Shown: one piece after another, positions 5,744 to 12,279 of the stretch
Layout: each line of letters begins with the position of its first letter
How positions within the stretch are numbered: the first letter of the stretch is position 1
From: Tissierellia bacterium
GTDB taxonomy: Bacteria; Bacillota; Clostridia; Tissierellales; Tissierellaceae
Assembly (NCBI GenBank): GCA_012521625.1
Contig: JAAYLY010000164.1
Coordinates: forward strand, 1-15,089
DNA: 15,089 bases
Direction of reading: 5' to 3'
Translations under genes and position numbers: made by a program
The notes under the pieces: generated by a model
What the model saw: only the letters and a program-made list of their open reading frames with translations
Databases searched by the model: none
Told to the model about the DNA's origin: nothing

Positions 5744-7540
5744 ATGAAAAGAAAGTTACCAAAAAAACCACTAACCTATTATTACATCTTAGCCTTAGTA
5801 CTATTTATAGTAATAAACACCTTTATATTTCCAAGGCTTTTTGAGGAAAAGGTTGAGGAGGTTAATTATAATACCTTCCTAGAGTTATTGGAAGATAGGG
5901 ATATTGGGGAAGTAGAAGTTACCGATACCCAGATAATCTTTAAGCTTAAGGGGGAAAAGAATAAGATCTATACCACAGGCCTAATGCCAGACCCAGACTT
6001 AACCAATAGGTTGGAGGAGGCTGGAGTCAGCTTCAGCAAATCCGTACCCAAGGAAGTATCTCCCCTAGTAAATATCTTGATTAGACTTAGCCCCATGCTA
6101 ATCTTCTTAGCTATAGGCCATTACCTATCTAAGAATTTGGAAAAGCGGATGGGGGGCATGTACTTTGGAAAGTCTAATGCTAAGATCTACGTTCCAGCCC
6201 AGGCGGGAACCACCTTCGATGATGTGGCTGGGCAGGATGAGGCCAAGGAAGCCTTACAGGAGATAGTAGACTTTTTACACAATCCTAAGAAGTATCAGGA
6301 AATAGGGGCTACCATGCCTAAGGGAGCCCTTCTAGTAGGGCCACCAGGAACGGGTAAGACCCTCTTGGCCAAGGCTGTAGCCGGGGAGGCCGATGTGCCC
6401 TTCTTCTCCATATCTGGTTCTGAATTTGTGGAGATGTTTGTAGGTTTGGGAGCAGCCAAAGTTAGGGACCTGTTTAAACAAGCGCAGGAAAAGGCTCCTT
6501 GCATAGTCTTTATAGATGAGATAGACACCATCGGTAAGAAGAGGGATGGGGTTGGAATCAGCGGCAACGATGAAAGGGAGCAGACCCTAAACCAGCTGCT
6601 GACTGAAATGGACGGCTTTGATGGCAAGGAAGGGGTAGTAATCCTAGCTGCCACCAACAGGCCAGAATCCTTAGATAAGGCCCTTTTAAGGCCGGGTAGG
6701 TTTGACAGGCGTATACCAGTTGAACTGCCTGACTTAAATGGAAGGGAGGCCATCTTAAAGGTTCATGCTAAGAAGATTAAGATGGAATCCGATGTGGACT
6801 TTAGGCAAATTGCCAAGGCCACCGCAGGAGCTTCAGGTGCCGAACTGGCCAATATAGTCAATGAAGCTGCCCTAAGGGCCGTAAGGCATAACAGGACCAA
6901 GATAACCCAGGAGGACTTAGAGGAAGCCGTTGAAGTTGTTATAGCCGGCTATCAAAGGAAGGGTGCAGTTATCTCACCTAAGGAAAAGAGGATTGTAGCC
7001 TTCCATGAGATTGGACACGCCTTAGTAGCAGCCAAGCTTACTAATACGGACCCGGTCCACAAGATTACCATAATTCCAAGGACTTCAGGAGCTTTAGGCT
7101 ACACCATGCAGGTGGCTGAGGATGAAAAATTCCTCATGTCCAAGGAAGAGCTCTTCAATAAGATAGTTATCCTATGCGGCGGTAGGGCTGCCGAGGAGGT
7201 TATGTTCAACACCATAACTACTGGGGCCAGCAACGATATTGAAAAGGCCACTGAACTAGCCAGGGCTATGGTCACCAGATTTGGTATGAGTGAAAACTTC
7301 GACATGATGGCCTTAGAGACCGTAACCAACCAATACCTAGGGGGGGATAGTTCCCTAGCTTGTTCACCGGAGACGGCGGCCAAGGCGGATGAAGAGGTTC
7401 TAAATATCATAAAAACTGCCCATACTAAGGCTATAAAGATACTTGAAGAAAATAGGCTCAAATTAATTGAGCTTTCTAATTATCTATTAGAGATGGAGAC
7501 TATTACCGGCGAGAAGTTTATGGAGCTGTTGAATAGTTAA
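5744..7540 (+). CDS. ftsH: FtsH-type ATP-dependent zinc metalloprotease
   Basis: Membrane-anchored AAA+ protease that extracts and degrades membrane and short-lived cytoplasmic proteins. Domain order: membrane segment about 11-30, a short extracytoplasmic domain (about 31-106), membrane segment about 107-127, AAA+ module about 150-400, M41 peptidase to the end. Motifs: Walker A GPPGTGKT (199-206), pore loop FVG (232-234), Walker B FIDEID (256-261), arginine fingers in RPGRFDRR (R316, R319), zinc site HEIGH (421-425) and third zinc ligand D498 in SNDIEKAT. All catalytic residues are present. The zinc motif reads HEIGH where FtsH normally has HEAGH, and the C-terminus stops soon after the protease domain (598 aa against about 610-650). 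ATG 5744 follows AAAGAGGT. It may be a second FtsH paralogue. Likely co-transcribed with mgsA. Confidence 0.92.
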   Translation: MKRKLPKKPLTYYYILALVLFIVINTFIFPRLFEEKVEEVNYNTFLELLEDRDIGEVEVTDTQIIFKLKGEKNKIYTTGLMPDPDLTNRLEEAGVSFSKSVPKEVSPLVNILIRLSPMLIFLAIGHYLSKNLEKRMGGMYFGKSNAKIYVPAQAGTTFDDVAGQDEAKEALQEIVDFLHNPKKYQEIGATMPKGALLVGPPGTGKTLLAKAVAGEADVPFFSISGSEFVEMFVGLGAAKVRDLFKQAQEKAPCIVFIDEIDTIGKKRDGVGISGNDEREQTLNQLLTEMDGFDGKEGVVILAATNRPESLDKALLRPGRFDRRIPVELPDLNGREAILKVHAKKIKMESDVDFRQIAKATAGASGAELANIVNEAALRAVRHNRTKITQEDLEEAVEVVIAGYQRKGAVISPKEKRIVAFHEIGHALVAAKLTNTDPVHKITIIPRTSGALGYTMQVAEDEKFLMSKEELFNKIVILCGGRAAEEVMFNTITTGASNDIEKATELARAMVTRFGMSENFDMMALETVTNQYLGGDSSLACSPETAAKADEEVLNIIKTAHTKAIKILEENRLKLIELSNYLLEMETITGEKFMELLNS

Positions 7541-7562
7541 TATACTATAATTGGAGGTAAAA

Positions 7563-8039
7563 ATGGAGTTTATTACTACTAAGATGAAGGTTCAGAAGCA
7601 TATTGCTCTAGTTGCCCATGACAACATGAAGAAGGAGTTAATAGAGTGGGTTGATAGGAATAAGGATATCTTAAAGAAACACTTCCTATGTGGTACTGGC
7701 ACCACAGCTAGGTTAATAGCTGAAACAGTGGAATTGCCTGTTAGGGCCTTTAAATCAGGCCCCTTGGGTGGTGACCAGCAAATAGGTTCTAGGATTGCAG
7801 AAGGGGATATAGACCTTTTAATCTTCTTCTGGGACCCCCTAGAGGCCCAGCCCCATGATCCAGATGTAAAGGCCCTCTTAAGGATAGCAGTCCTTTACGA
7901 TGTACCAGTGGCTACCAATCGGGCAACGGCTGACTTCATCCTATCATCTCCCCTGATGAATAGCGAATACAACAGAAATATCATCGACTTTAACAAACTT
8001 ATGAGTAAGAGGACTAAGGAGAAGCTCTTAAAAGATTAA
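7563..8039 (+). CDS. mgsA: Methylglyoxal synthase
   Basis: Converts dihydroxyacetone phosphate to methylglyoxal and phosphate, a bypass of lower glycolysis that relieves sugar-phosphate build-up. The family blocks are continuous: HIALVAHD, GTGTTA, SGPLGGDQQIG, FFWDPLEAQPHDPDVKALLR and NRATADF. The catalytic residues D71, H98 and D101 are present. I start at ATG 7563 (158 aa), since GGAGG at 7553-7557 lies 5 nt before it; the in-frame TTG at 7551 would put the ribosome site inside the gene. The length and the MEFITTKMKVQKHIALVAHD opening resemble the E. coli enzyme (152 aa) more than the shorter Bacillus one (about 137 aa), from memory. It lies 22 nt after ftsH. Confidence 0.93.
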   Translation: MEFITTKMKVQKHIALVAHDNMKKELIEWVDRNKDILKKHFLCGTGTTARLIAETVELPVRAFKSGPLGGDQQIGSRIAEGDIDLLIFFWDPLEAQPHDPDVKALLRIAVLYDVPVATNRATADFILSSPLMNSEYNRNIIDFNKLMSKRTKEKLLKD

Positions 8040-8064
8040 TTATTATTAATAGTAGTAAAAGGGC

Positions 8065-8093
8065 TTGCATTTTACTTTATATAGTGCTATAAT
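8065..8093 (+). promoter_or_regulatory. Promoter of the cold-shock gene
   Basis: TTGCAT at 8065-8070 and a perfect TATAAT at 8088-8093 are separated by 17 nt. The predicted start near 8100 leaves a leader of about 136 nt, long for a 65-codon gene and typical of cold-shock mRNAs. Confidence 0.8.
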
Positions 8094-8125
8094 TTACCCA
8101 TAGCTTTAATTCGGTAGTAATAGCA

Positions 8126-8169
8126 ACACAAGAATTTCTGTGTCAACCATGTATCTTCAGCATATATGG
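8126..8169 (+). promoter_or_regulatory. Structured 5' leader of the cold-shock mRNA
   Basis: Two hairpins lie in the leader. ACACA at 8126-8130 pairs with TGTGT at 8139-8143, and CCATGTAT at 8147-8154 pairs with ATATATGG at 8162-8169 (8 bp, one G-T, 7-nt loop). Cold-shock mRNAs often carry leaders that refold with temperature and regulate translation and stability; a role of that kind here is inferred from position and structure, not from a recognised motif. Confidence 0.45.
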
Positions 8170-8235
8170 AAGAAATTTTATTTGTGTGGTTTACAACGAA
8201 TTAAAGGCAATAAATAAAATTTCGGAGGTATATGC

Positions 8236-8433
8236 ATGAAAGGTACAGTTAAATGGTTTAACGCAGAAAAGGGTTATGGTTTTATAACTACAGAAGAAGG
8301 AAATGACGTATTTGCTCATTACACAAAAATTAACAAAAATGGCTTCAAAACTCTAGAAGAAGGCCAAGAAGTTGAGTTTGAAGTAGTAGAAAGTGAAAAA
8401 GGTCTACAAGCTGAAAATATAAATATTTTATAG
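8236..8433 (+). CDS. Cold-shock protein (CspA family)
   Basis: Single-domain OB-fold RNA/DNA chaperone that melts RNA secondary structure; cytoplasmic. At 65 aa it has the standard length. RNP1 is KGYGFI (residues 12-17) and RNP2 is DVFAHY (24-29), where the usual form is VFVHF. The opening MKGTVKWFNAEKGYGFI is diagnostic. ATG 8236 is preceded by GGAGGT at 8223-8228. It has its own promoter and a long structured leader. A terminator follows, but the next gene has no visible promoter, so some read-through is likely. Which csp paralogue it is cannot be told. Confidence 0.95.
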   Translation: MKGTVKWFNAEKGYGFITTEEGNDVFAHYTKINKNGFKTLEEGQEVEFEVVESEKGLQAENINIL

Positions 8434-8442
8434 AAAATAACT

Positions 8443-8479
8443 ACCTCTTGGTGATTTTCACTAAGGGGTTTTGTTTTTT
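8443..8479 (+). terminator. Intrinsic terminator after the cold-shock gene
   Basis: The stem 8443-8453 with 8459-8469 has 11 bp including two G-T pairs and a 5-nt loop. It is followed by TTTT-G-TTTTTT (8469-8479). It is probably partial, because the isomerase gene begins only 20 nt further on with no promoter between. Confidence 0.82.
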
Positions 8480-8498
8480 ATAGAAAGGTGGTAGAAAA

Positions 8499-9248
8499 AT
8501 GAGTGAAAACAAGATAGTAGCAAGAGTAAATGGTAAGGAAATCAGCCAAGATGACGTATTAAAATTCCTAAATGACATAGGACCACAAGTGGCCATGCAG
8601 TTCAGGTCCCCAGAAGGCATTCAGAAAGTAATAGTGGAATTGGTAAATCAGGAATTGTTATACCTTGATGCTAAGGATAATAAGATGGATGAGGAAGAAG
8701 CATTTATACAAATGCTGGAGGAAGCTAAGGTCAACATGCTTAAGAGCTATGCCTTAAATAAACTCATCTCCAATATCGATGCAACTGATGAAGAATTAGA
8801 GGAGTACTACCAAAGTCATAAGGAGTATTTCAAGCAGGAAGAAAGCTTAAAGGCAAGTCACATCCTAGTGGATGATGAAAGTAAGGCAGAGGATATAATC
8901 CAAGAGATCAAGGATGGCCTATCCTTTGAAGAAGCAGCTAGGAAGTATTCATCCTGCCCCTCCAAGGATGTGGGAGGGGACCTTGGACAATTTACTAGAG
9001 GACAAATGGTTCCTGAATTTGAAGAGGCTGCCTTTAGCATGGAAGAAGGAGCCATTTCCCAGCCAGTTAAGACTCAATTTGGCTATCACATAATCAAGCT
9101 ACAAGAAAGGATACCTGCTGGTATCAAAGCCTTCAATGAAGTTAGAAAGGATATCTATAGGCAGGTAGTAGCCTTAAAGCAGCAGGAAAGGTATTTAGAT
9201 AAGATTGAAGAATTAAAGGGTAAATACAGGGTAGACTTGAGATTTTAA
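8499..9248 (+). CDS. Peptidyl-prolyl isomerase, parvulin type, cytoplasmic
   Basis: Catalyses cis-trans isomerisation of proline peptide bonds and probably acts as a chaperone. Residues 1-110 form a helical SurA/PrsA-like N-terminal arm that opens with the ARVNGKEIS segment of this family. Residues about 116-204 are the parvulin domain: ASHILV (H121), GGDLGQF (159-165), the GQMVPEFEEAAF block (168-179) and TQFGYHIIKL (H197). A coiled basic tail follows. There is no signal peptide or lipobox, unlike PrsA, so it should stay in the cytoplasm. ATG 8499 is preceded by AAAGGTGG at 8485-8492. It most likely depends on transcription from the cold-shock promoter. Confidence 0.9.
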   Translation: MSENKIVARVNGKEISQDDVLKFLNDIGPQVAMQFRSPEGIQKVIVELVNQELLYLDAKDNKMDEEEAFIQMLEEAKVNMLKSYALNKLISNIDATDEELEEYYQSHKEYFKQEESLKASHILVDDESKAEDIIQEIKDGLSFEEAARKYSSCPSKDVGGDLGQFTRGQMVPEFEEAAFSMEEGAISQPVKTQFGYHIIKLQERIPAGIKAFNEVRKDIYRQVVALKQQERYLDKIEELKGKYRVDLRF

Positions 9249-9323
9249 ATGCCCCTGATACTTTAGTTTGAAGATATATTTGTTAATAAATGTAAATATA
9301 GTACTAAAAATCTATTAAAGATT

Positions 9324-9379
9324 ACCCTAAGGTGTGGTTTGATTTAATTTAAGACCATCCCTTAGGGGTTCTTTTATTT
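9324..9379 (+). terminator. Terminator-like hairpin inside the repeat-bounded element
   Basis: The arms 9324-9338 and 9354-9369 pair through ACCCTAAGG/CCTTAGGGGT and GTGGT/ACCAT segments with one bulge and one mismatch, around a 15-nt loop. TTCTTTTATTT follows. It would end transcription of the isomerase gene and insulate the nqr operon. Confidence 0.7.
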
Positions 9380-9433
9380 ATAGGATTCTCAATATTCAGC
9401 CAATTACTCCCTTAACTGATTAATCCAATATTA

Positions 9434-9463
9434 TTGTGGTATCAATATTACAGAATCTTTAAT
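9434..9463 (+). promoter_or_regulatory. Candidate promoter of the nqr operon
   Basis: TTGTGG at 9434-9439 and TTTAAT at 9458-9463 are 18 nt apart. The -10 falls inside the right terminal repeat of the element. It is a moderate match only, but the operon needs a promoter somewhere after the hairpin at 9324-9379, and this is the best one I see. Confidence 0.35.
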
Positions 9464-9492
9464 AGATTATTAGTATAAATGGAGGTGGTAGC

Positions 9493-10470
9493 GTGCTAGG
9501 GGATAAATACTCCCAACATTTTATAAGGCAGAAGATGATGAGGACCGTAATCCTATCCCTATTACCCATAATTTTAGCTTCTATCTACTTTTTTGGCTGG
9601 AGGTCCCTAAGCCTACTAATAGTAGTTACCTTTTTTGGAGTACTTACAGAATACCTCTTTGAAAAAAAGAGAAATAAAAAAGTCTCAGAAGCCGTTCTAG
9701 TAACCTGTATACTCTATACCATGACCCTACCCCCCACTATACCCTATTGGGTTGCAGTAGTTGGAATCATATTTGGCGTATTCTTCGGCAAGGAAGTCTT
9801 CGGAGGCTTTGGGAGGAATATCTACAACCCTGCCCTAGTAGCCAGGGCCTTCGTCTATGTAAGCTTTCCAGAACCCATGACCATATCCTGGACTAGGGTA
9901 GCTACAGGCTTTCCAGGAGGTTTCGGTACATATTTGACCGAAAAGATTGAGCTGGTATCTCAGGCTACACCTATGCTTTTATTTAGAGACACTGGTCAAA
10001 TGGTACCCTACTCGGATCTATTAATAGGTAATGTGGCAGGATCCCTTGGGGAGACCTGTACTATTTTAATCATCCTAGCTGGTATCTACTTAACCTATAC
10101 TAGGGTGGCATCCTGGCAGATTATGGCTGGAACCCTAATAGGCTTCTTAGGCTTAAATAGCCTCCTTTATATTTTAGGGCTACCTTCCATACCAAATCCA
10201 CTATATGGCCTTTTAACAGGAGGTTTTCTATTTGGTACGGTTTTTATGGCCACAGATCCAGTATCCTCCCCTAAGACTAGGGAGGCCAAGTGGGTTTTTG
10301 GAATCCTAATTGGAATTATAACGGTTATCATCAGGGGTTACGCCCTCTTCGCCGGCGGTATGATGTTTGCCATCCTGGTAGCCAATACCTTTGGACCTCT
10401 CATGGATGAGCTGGTGAAGATCTATAAGGATTATAAGAAAGAAGGAACCAAAAGGGGGGTGGAGGCATGA
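9493..10470 (+). CDS. nqrB: Na+-translocating NADH:quinone reductase subunit B-like (NqrB/RnfD family)
   Basis: Membrane core subunit that carries covalent FMN and riboflavin and forms the ion path. LPPTIPYWVAVVGIIFGVFF, KEVFGGFGRNIYNPALVARA (100-119) and MATDPVSSP are NqrB-type blocks. The flavinylation site is SQATP with T159; the motif starts with E153 where Asp is usual and has Q157 where Gly is usual. At 325 aa it is much shorter than NqrB (about 410) and near RnfD (about 350): it lacks the N-terminal cytoplasmic extension and a large loop before the FMN site. IYFFGWRSL and VYVSFP look RnfD-like. Aligning from memory, G49 and E53 match residues of the NqrB quinone/korormicin site. GTG 9493 follows GGAGGTGG at 9481-9488. 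The stop overlaps nqrC (ATGA). Confidence 0.85.
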   Translation: MLGDKYSQHFIRQKMMRTVILSLLPIILASIYFFGWRSLSLLIVVTFFGVLTEYLFEKKRNKKVSEAVLVTCILYTMTLPPTIPYWVAVVGIIFGVFFGKEVFGGFGRNIYNPALVARAFVYVSFPEPMTISWTRVATGFPGGFGTYLTEKIELVSQATPMLLFRDTGQMVPYSDLLIGNVAGSLGETCTILIILAGIYLTYTRVASWQIMAGTLIGFLGLNSLLYILGLPSIPNPLYGLLTGGFLFGTVFMATDPVSSPKTREAKWVFGILIGIITVIIRGYALFAGGMMFAILVANTFGPLMDELVKIYKDYKKEGTKRGVEA

Positions 10471-11072
10471 GGGAGAGATCCTTTATCTATCCTATAATCT
10501 TTATGGCCCTTATTACTGCTCTATTTACCTTTTTATTAGCCTTATTAAACCATTCTACTGCCCAGCGGATACAGCTTTTGGAGGATACGGATTTGAGAAA
10601 GAAGATCCTTTATGTCTTAGACATAGCCTATGAGTCTGATGAGCCGGAGGAAATCGAAAGGCTATTTAATCAAGATGTTAAGGTGGATAATAGCTTTGAA
10701 CCACCCATCTATTACACCATGGAAGGTGGAGAAGTTGCAGCCTATGCCCTACCAGCATCAGGCCCAGGCCTTTGGGGCAATATTGATGCCTATGTAGGCA
10801 TATCGGCTGACTTTACTAGCTTATTGGGCTTGGAATTTATTAAACATTCTGAAACACCTGGCCTAGGTGGCCGGATTTCAGAAGGAGAATTTTTAGAACA
10901 ATTTAGGGGCTTAGATATATCAAGTCCAGTTGATGGTGAATATATAATCTACCGGCCTGCTCCTGGGGGAAATGTGGATGCAATTGCTGGAGCTACCCAG
11001 ACCTCTAAGTCCGTAAGGGATCTATTGAATAAGGATATAGACCGCTTCATCATAGAAAGGAGGGGGAAGTAG
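10467..11072 (+). CDS. nqrC: Nqr subunit C-like, FMN-binding (NqrC/RnfG family)
   Basis: Membrane-anchored subunit that holds one covalent FMN on the outer face. One N-terminal membrane helix (about 8-27) is followed by an extracytoplasmic FMN-binding domain. GPGLWGNIDAYVGI, SETPGLGGRI (128-137) and AGATQTS (174-180) are the family blocks. FMN would attach to T177, with D171 at the start of the flavinylation motif, as the transferase ApbE requires. GPGLWG and the FMN block resemble NqrC more than RnfG. At 201 aa it is shorter than NqrC (about 257) and close to RnfG size. It overlaps nqrB by 4 nt and lies 1 nt from nqrD. No ApbE gene is in the window. Confidence 0.87.
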   Translation: MRERSFIYPIIFMALITALFTFLLALLNHSTAQRIQLLEDTDLRKKILYVLDIAYESDEPEEIERLFNQDVKVDNSFEPPIYYTMEGGEVAAYALPASGPGLWGNIDAYVGISADFTSLLGLEFIKHSETPGLGGRISEGEFLEQFRGLDISSPVDGEYIIYRPAPGGNVDAIAGATQTSKSVRDLLNKDIDRFIIERRGK

Positions 11073-11073
11073 G

Positions 11074-11682
11074 ATGGCTAAAGACAAATACAGAAAACTC
11101 CTTAGGCTAGGCATAATAGAGGAAAACCCTGTAATAGTACAGATAATAGGGATCTGCTCTGCCCTGGCTGTAACAAACCTGATGGGCAATTCCCTCATAA
11201 TGGGCCTAGGCTTAACCTTCGTTACTGCTATTTCATCCTTGACCATCTCCCTAATTAGGAATTATATCCCTAAGCATATTAGGATGATGGTCCAGGTCTT
11301 AATAATAGCAGCCTATGTAATCATAGTAGACATCTTCCTAAAGGCCTATATGCCTGAAATGAGTAAGGCTTTAGGTCCCTATGTAGGGCTGATAATTACC
11401 AACTGTATTATCATGGGCAGGGCGGAAGCCTATGCCCAGATAAATCCCCCTATTCCCTCCCTAGTAGACGGAATAGCTGCAGGCTTAGGCTATACCCTAG
11501 TATTGTTGGCCATAGCCTTTGTAAGGGAATTGATGGGCTTTGGTACCATCTTGGGCTTTAGGGTATTAGGTGACTGGTGGACTCCCTGGACCATTATGGT
11601 TATGCCACCTTCAGCCTTCTTCCTACTGGCCATACTCATATGGATTTTTAATAATAAGAGGAATGGGGAGGTGTCTAAGTAA
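11074..11682 (+). CDS. nqrD: Nqr subunit D-like membrane protein (NqrD/RnfE family)
   Basis: Six-helix membrane protein that, with NqrE, holds a [2Fe-2S] cluster in the middle of the membrane. The half-membrane helices carry the cluster cysteines C28 (IGICSALAVTN) and C111 (LIITNCIIMGRAEAYA), matching the NqrD cysteines near 29 and 112. The block YVGLIITNCIIMGRAEAYA is of NqrD rather than RnfE type, as I remember both. At 202 aa it has the usual length. It begins 1 nt after nqrC and its stop overlaps the nqrE start as TAATG, so translation is coupled. Confidence 0.9.
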   Translation: MAKDKYRKLLRLGIIEENPVIVQIIGICSALAVTNLMGNSLIMGLGLTFVTAISSLTISLIRNYIPKHIRMMVQVLIIAAYVIIVDIFLKAYMPEMSKALGPYVGLIITNCIIMGRAEAYAQINPPIPSLVDGIAAGLGYTLVLLAIAFVRELMGFGTILGFRVLGDWWTPWTIMVMPPSAFFLLAILIWIFNNKRNGEVSK

Positions 11683-12269
11683 TGGAAATTAGCCCATGGG
11701 TAATCTTATTTGCATCCATCTTTACCAATAATATGATACTTTCCAATTTCTTAGGTATGTGTTCCTTTATAGCCGTATCTAGGGAAATACCCACAGCCTT
11801 TGGCCTAGGTCAGGCTGTTACTATAGTGCTGGCAATTACATCCATCTTTAATTACCTGCTCTACCACTATGTCTTACTACCTCTAGGACTGGAATACTTA
11901 AGGTTCATAGTATTTATAATCTGTATAGCTGCATCGGTCCAGCTTTTGGAAATGATAATAGAGAGGTTCCTACCCAACCTCTACTATGCATTGGGAATCT
12001 TCCTACCCCTGATAACGGTAAACTGTGCCATCTTTGGGGTTTCCCTCTTTATGATCATCCGTGAATATTCCTTCCTGCAGTCCCTAGCCTTTGCAGTAGG
12101 TTCAGGAATAGGCTGGACCCTGGCCATAGTAGCCCTGGCAGGTATAAGGCAAAAGCTTAAAAACGCCCCTATCCCTAAGGGTTTAGAAGGTCCGGGCATT
12201 ACCCTAATAATAACTGGATTGATGGCCATAGCCTTTATAGGCTTTTCAGGCATCGTCCAGATACAGTAG
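11682..12269 (+). CDS. nqrE: Nqr subunit E-like membrane protein (NqrE/RnfA family)
   Basis: Inverted-topology partner of NqrD; together they form the ion-translocating core with a shared [2Fe-2S] cluster. Cluster cysteines C27 (NFLGMCSFIAVS) and C115 (LPLITVNCAIFG) are in place. FLGMC, the NLYYALGIFLPLITVNCAIFG block and the GLEGPGITLIITGLMAIAF tail match NqrE closely; RnfA has a different tail. At 195 aa it has the usual length. The ATG at 11682 overlaps the nqrD stop, and nqrF follows after 10 nt. Confidence 0.92.
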   Translation: MEISPWVILFASIFTNNMILSNFLGMCSFIAVSREIPTAFGLGQAVTIVLAITSIFNYLLYHYVLLPLGLEYLRFIVFIICIAASVQLLEMIIERFLPNLYYALGIFLPLITVNCAIFGVSLFMIIREYSFLQSLAFAVGSGIGWTLAIVALAGIRQKLKNAPIPKGLEGPGITLIITGLMAIAFIGFSGIVQIQ

Positions 12270-12279
12270 GAGGGATAAT

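Larger units (their letters stand above)
9302..9475. mobile_element. MITE-like element, 174 bp, with 22-nt terminal inverted repeats
   Basis: Bases 9302-9323 and 9454-9475 are inverted copies that match at 21 of 22 positions (mismatch at 9308); the inner 15 nt, AATCTATTAAAGATT, match perfectly. The match stops abruptly at both outer ends. Both ends carry TA at the outer border, which would suit the TA target duplication of IS630/mariner-type elements. There is no coding capacity inside. The interior holds a terminator-like hairpin (9324-9369). The alternative is a large regulatory RNA structure rather than a transposed element. Confidence 0.5.

Noticed and set aside
6295..6753. 152-codon open frame on the minus strand inside ftsH
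   Set aside because: Antisense shadow of a well-conserved AAA+ domain; no ribosome site and no family resemblance. The same holds for 827-1111, 4538-4780, 7099-7461, 8858-9055, 11022-11246 and 11984-12253 on the minus strand.
7551..7562. TTG 7551 as the mgsA start
   Set aside because: The ribosome binding site GGAGG would then lie inside the coding sequence; ATG 7563 has correct spacing.
8036..8051. AT-only hairpin after mgsA as a terminator
   Set aside because: ATTAAT-loop-ATTAAT has six weak pairs and no following T-run.
9493..12269. Reading these genes as an Rnf complex (rnfD-G-E-A)
   Set aside because: The conserved blocks of the D and E subunits match NqrD and NqrE, and the operon ends with an NqrF-type flavoprotein; no RnfB or RnfC is present.
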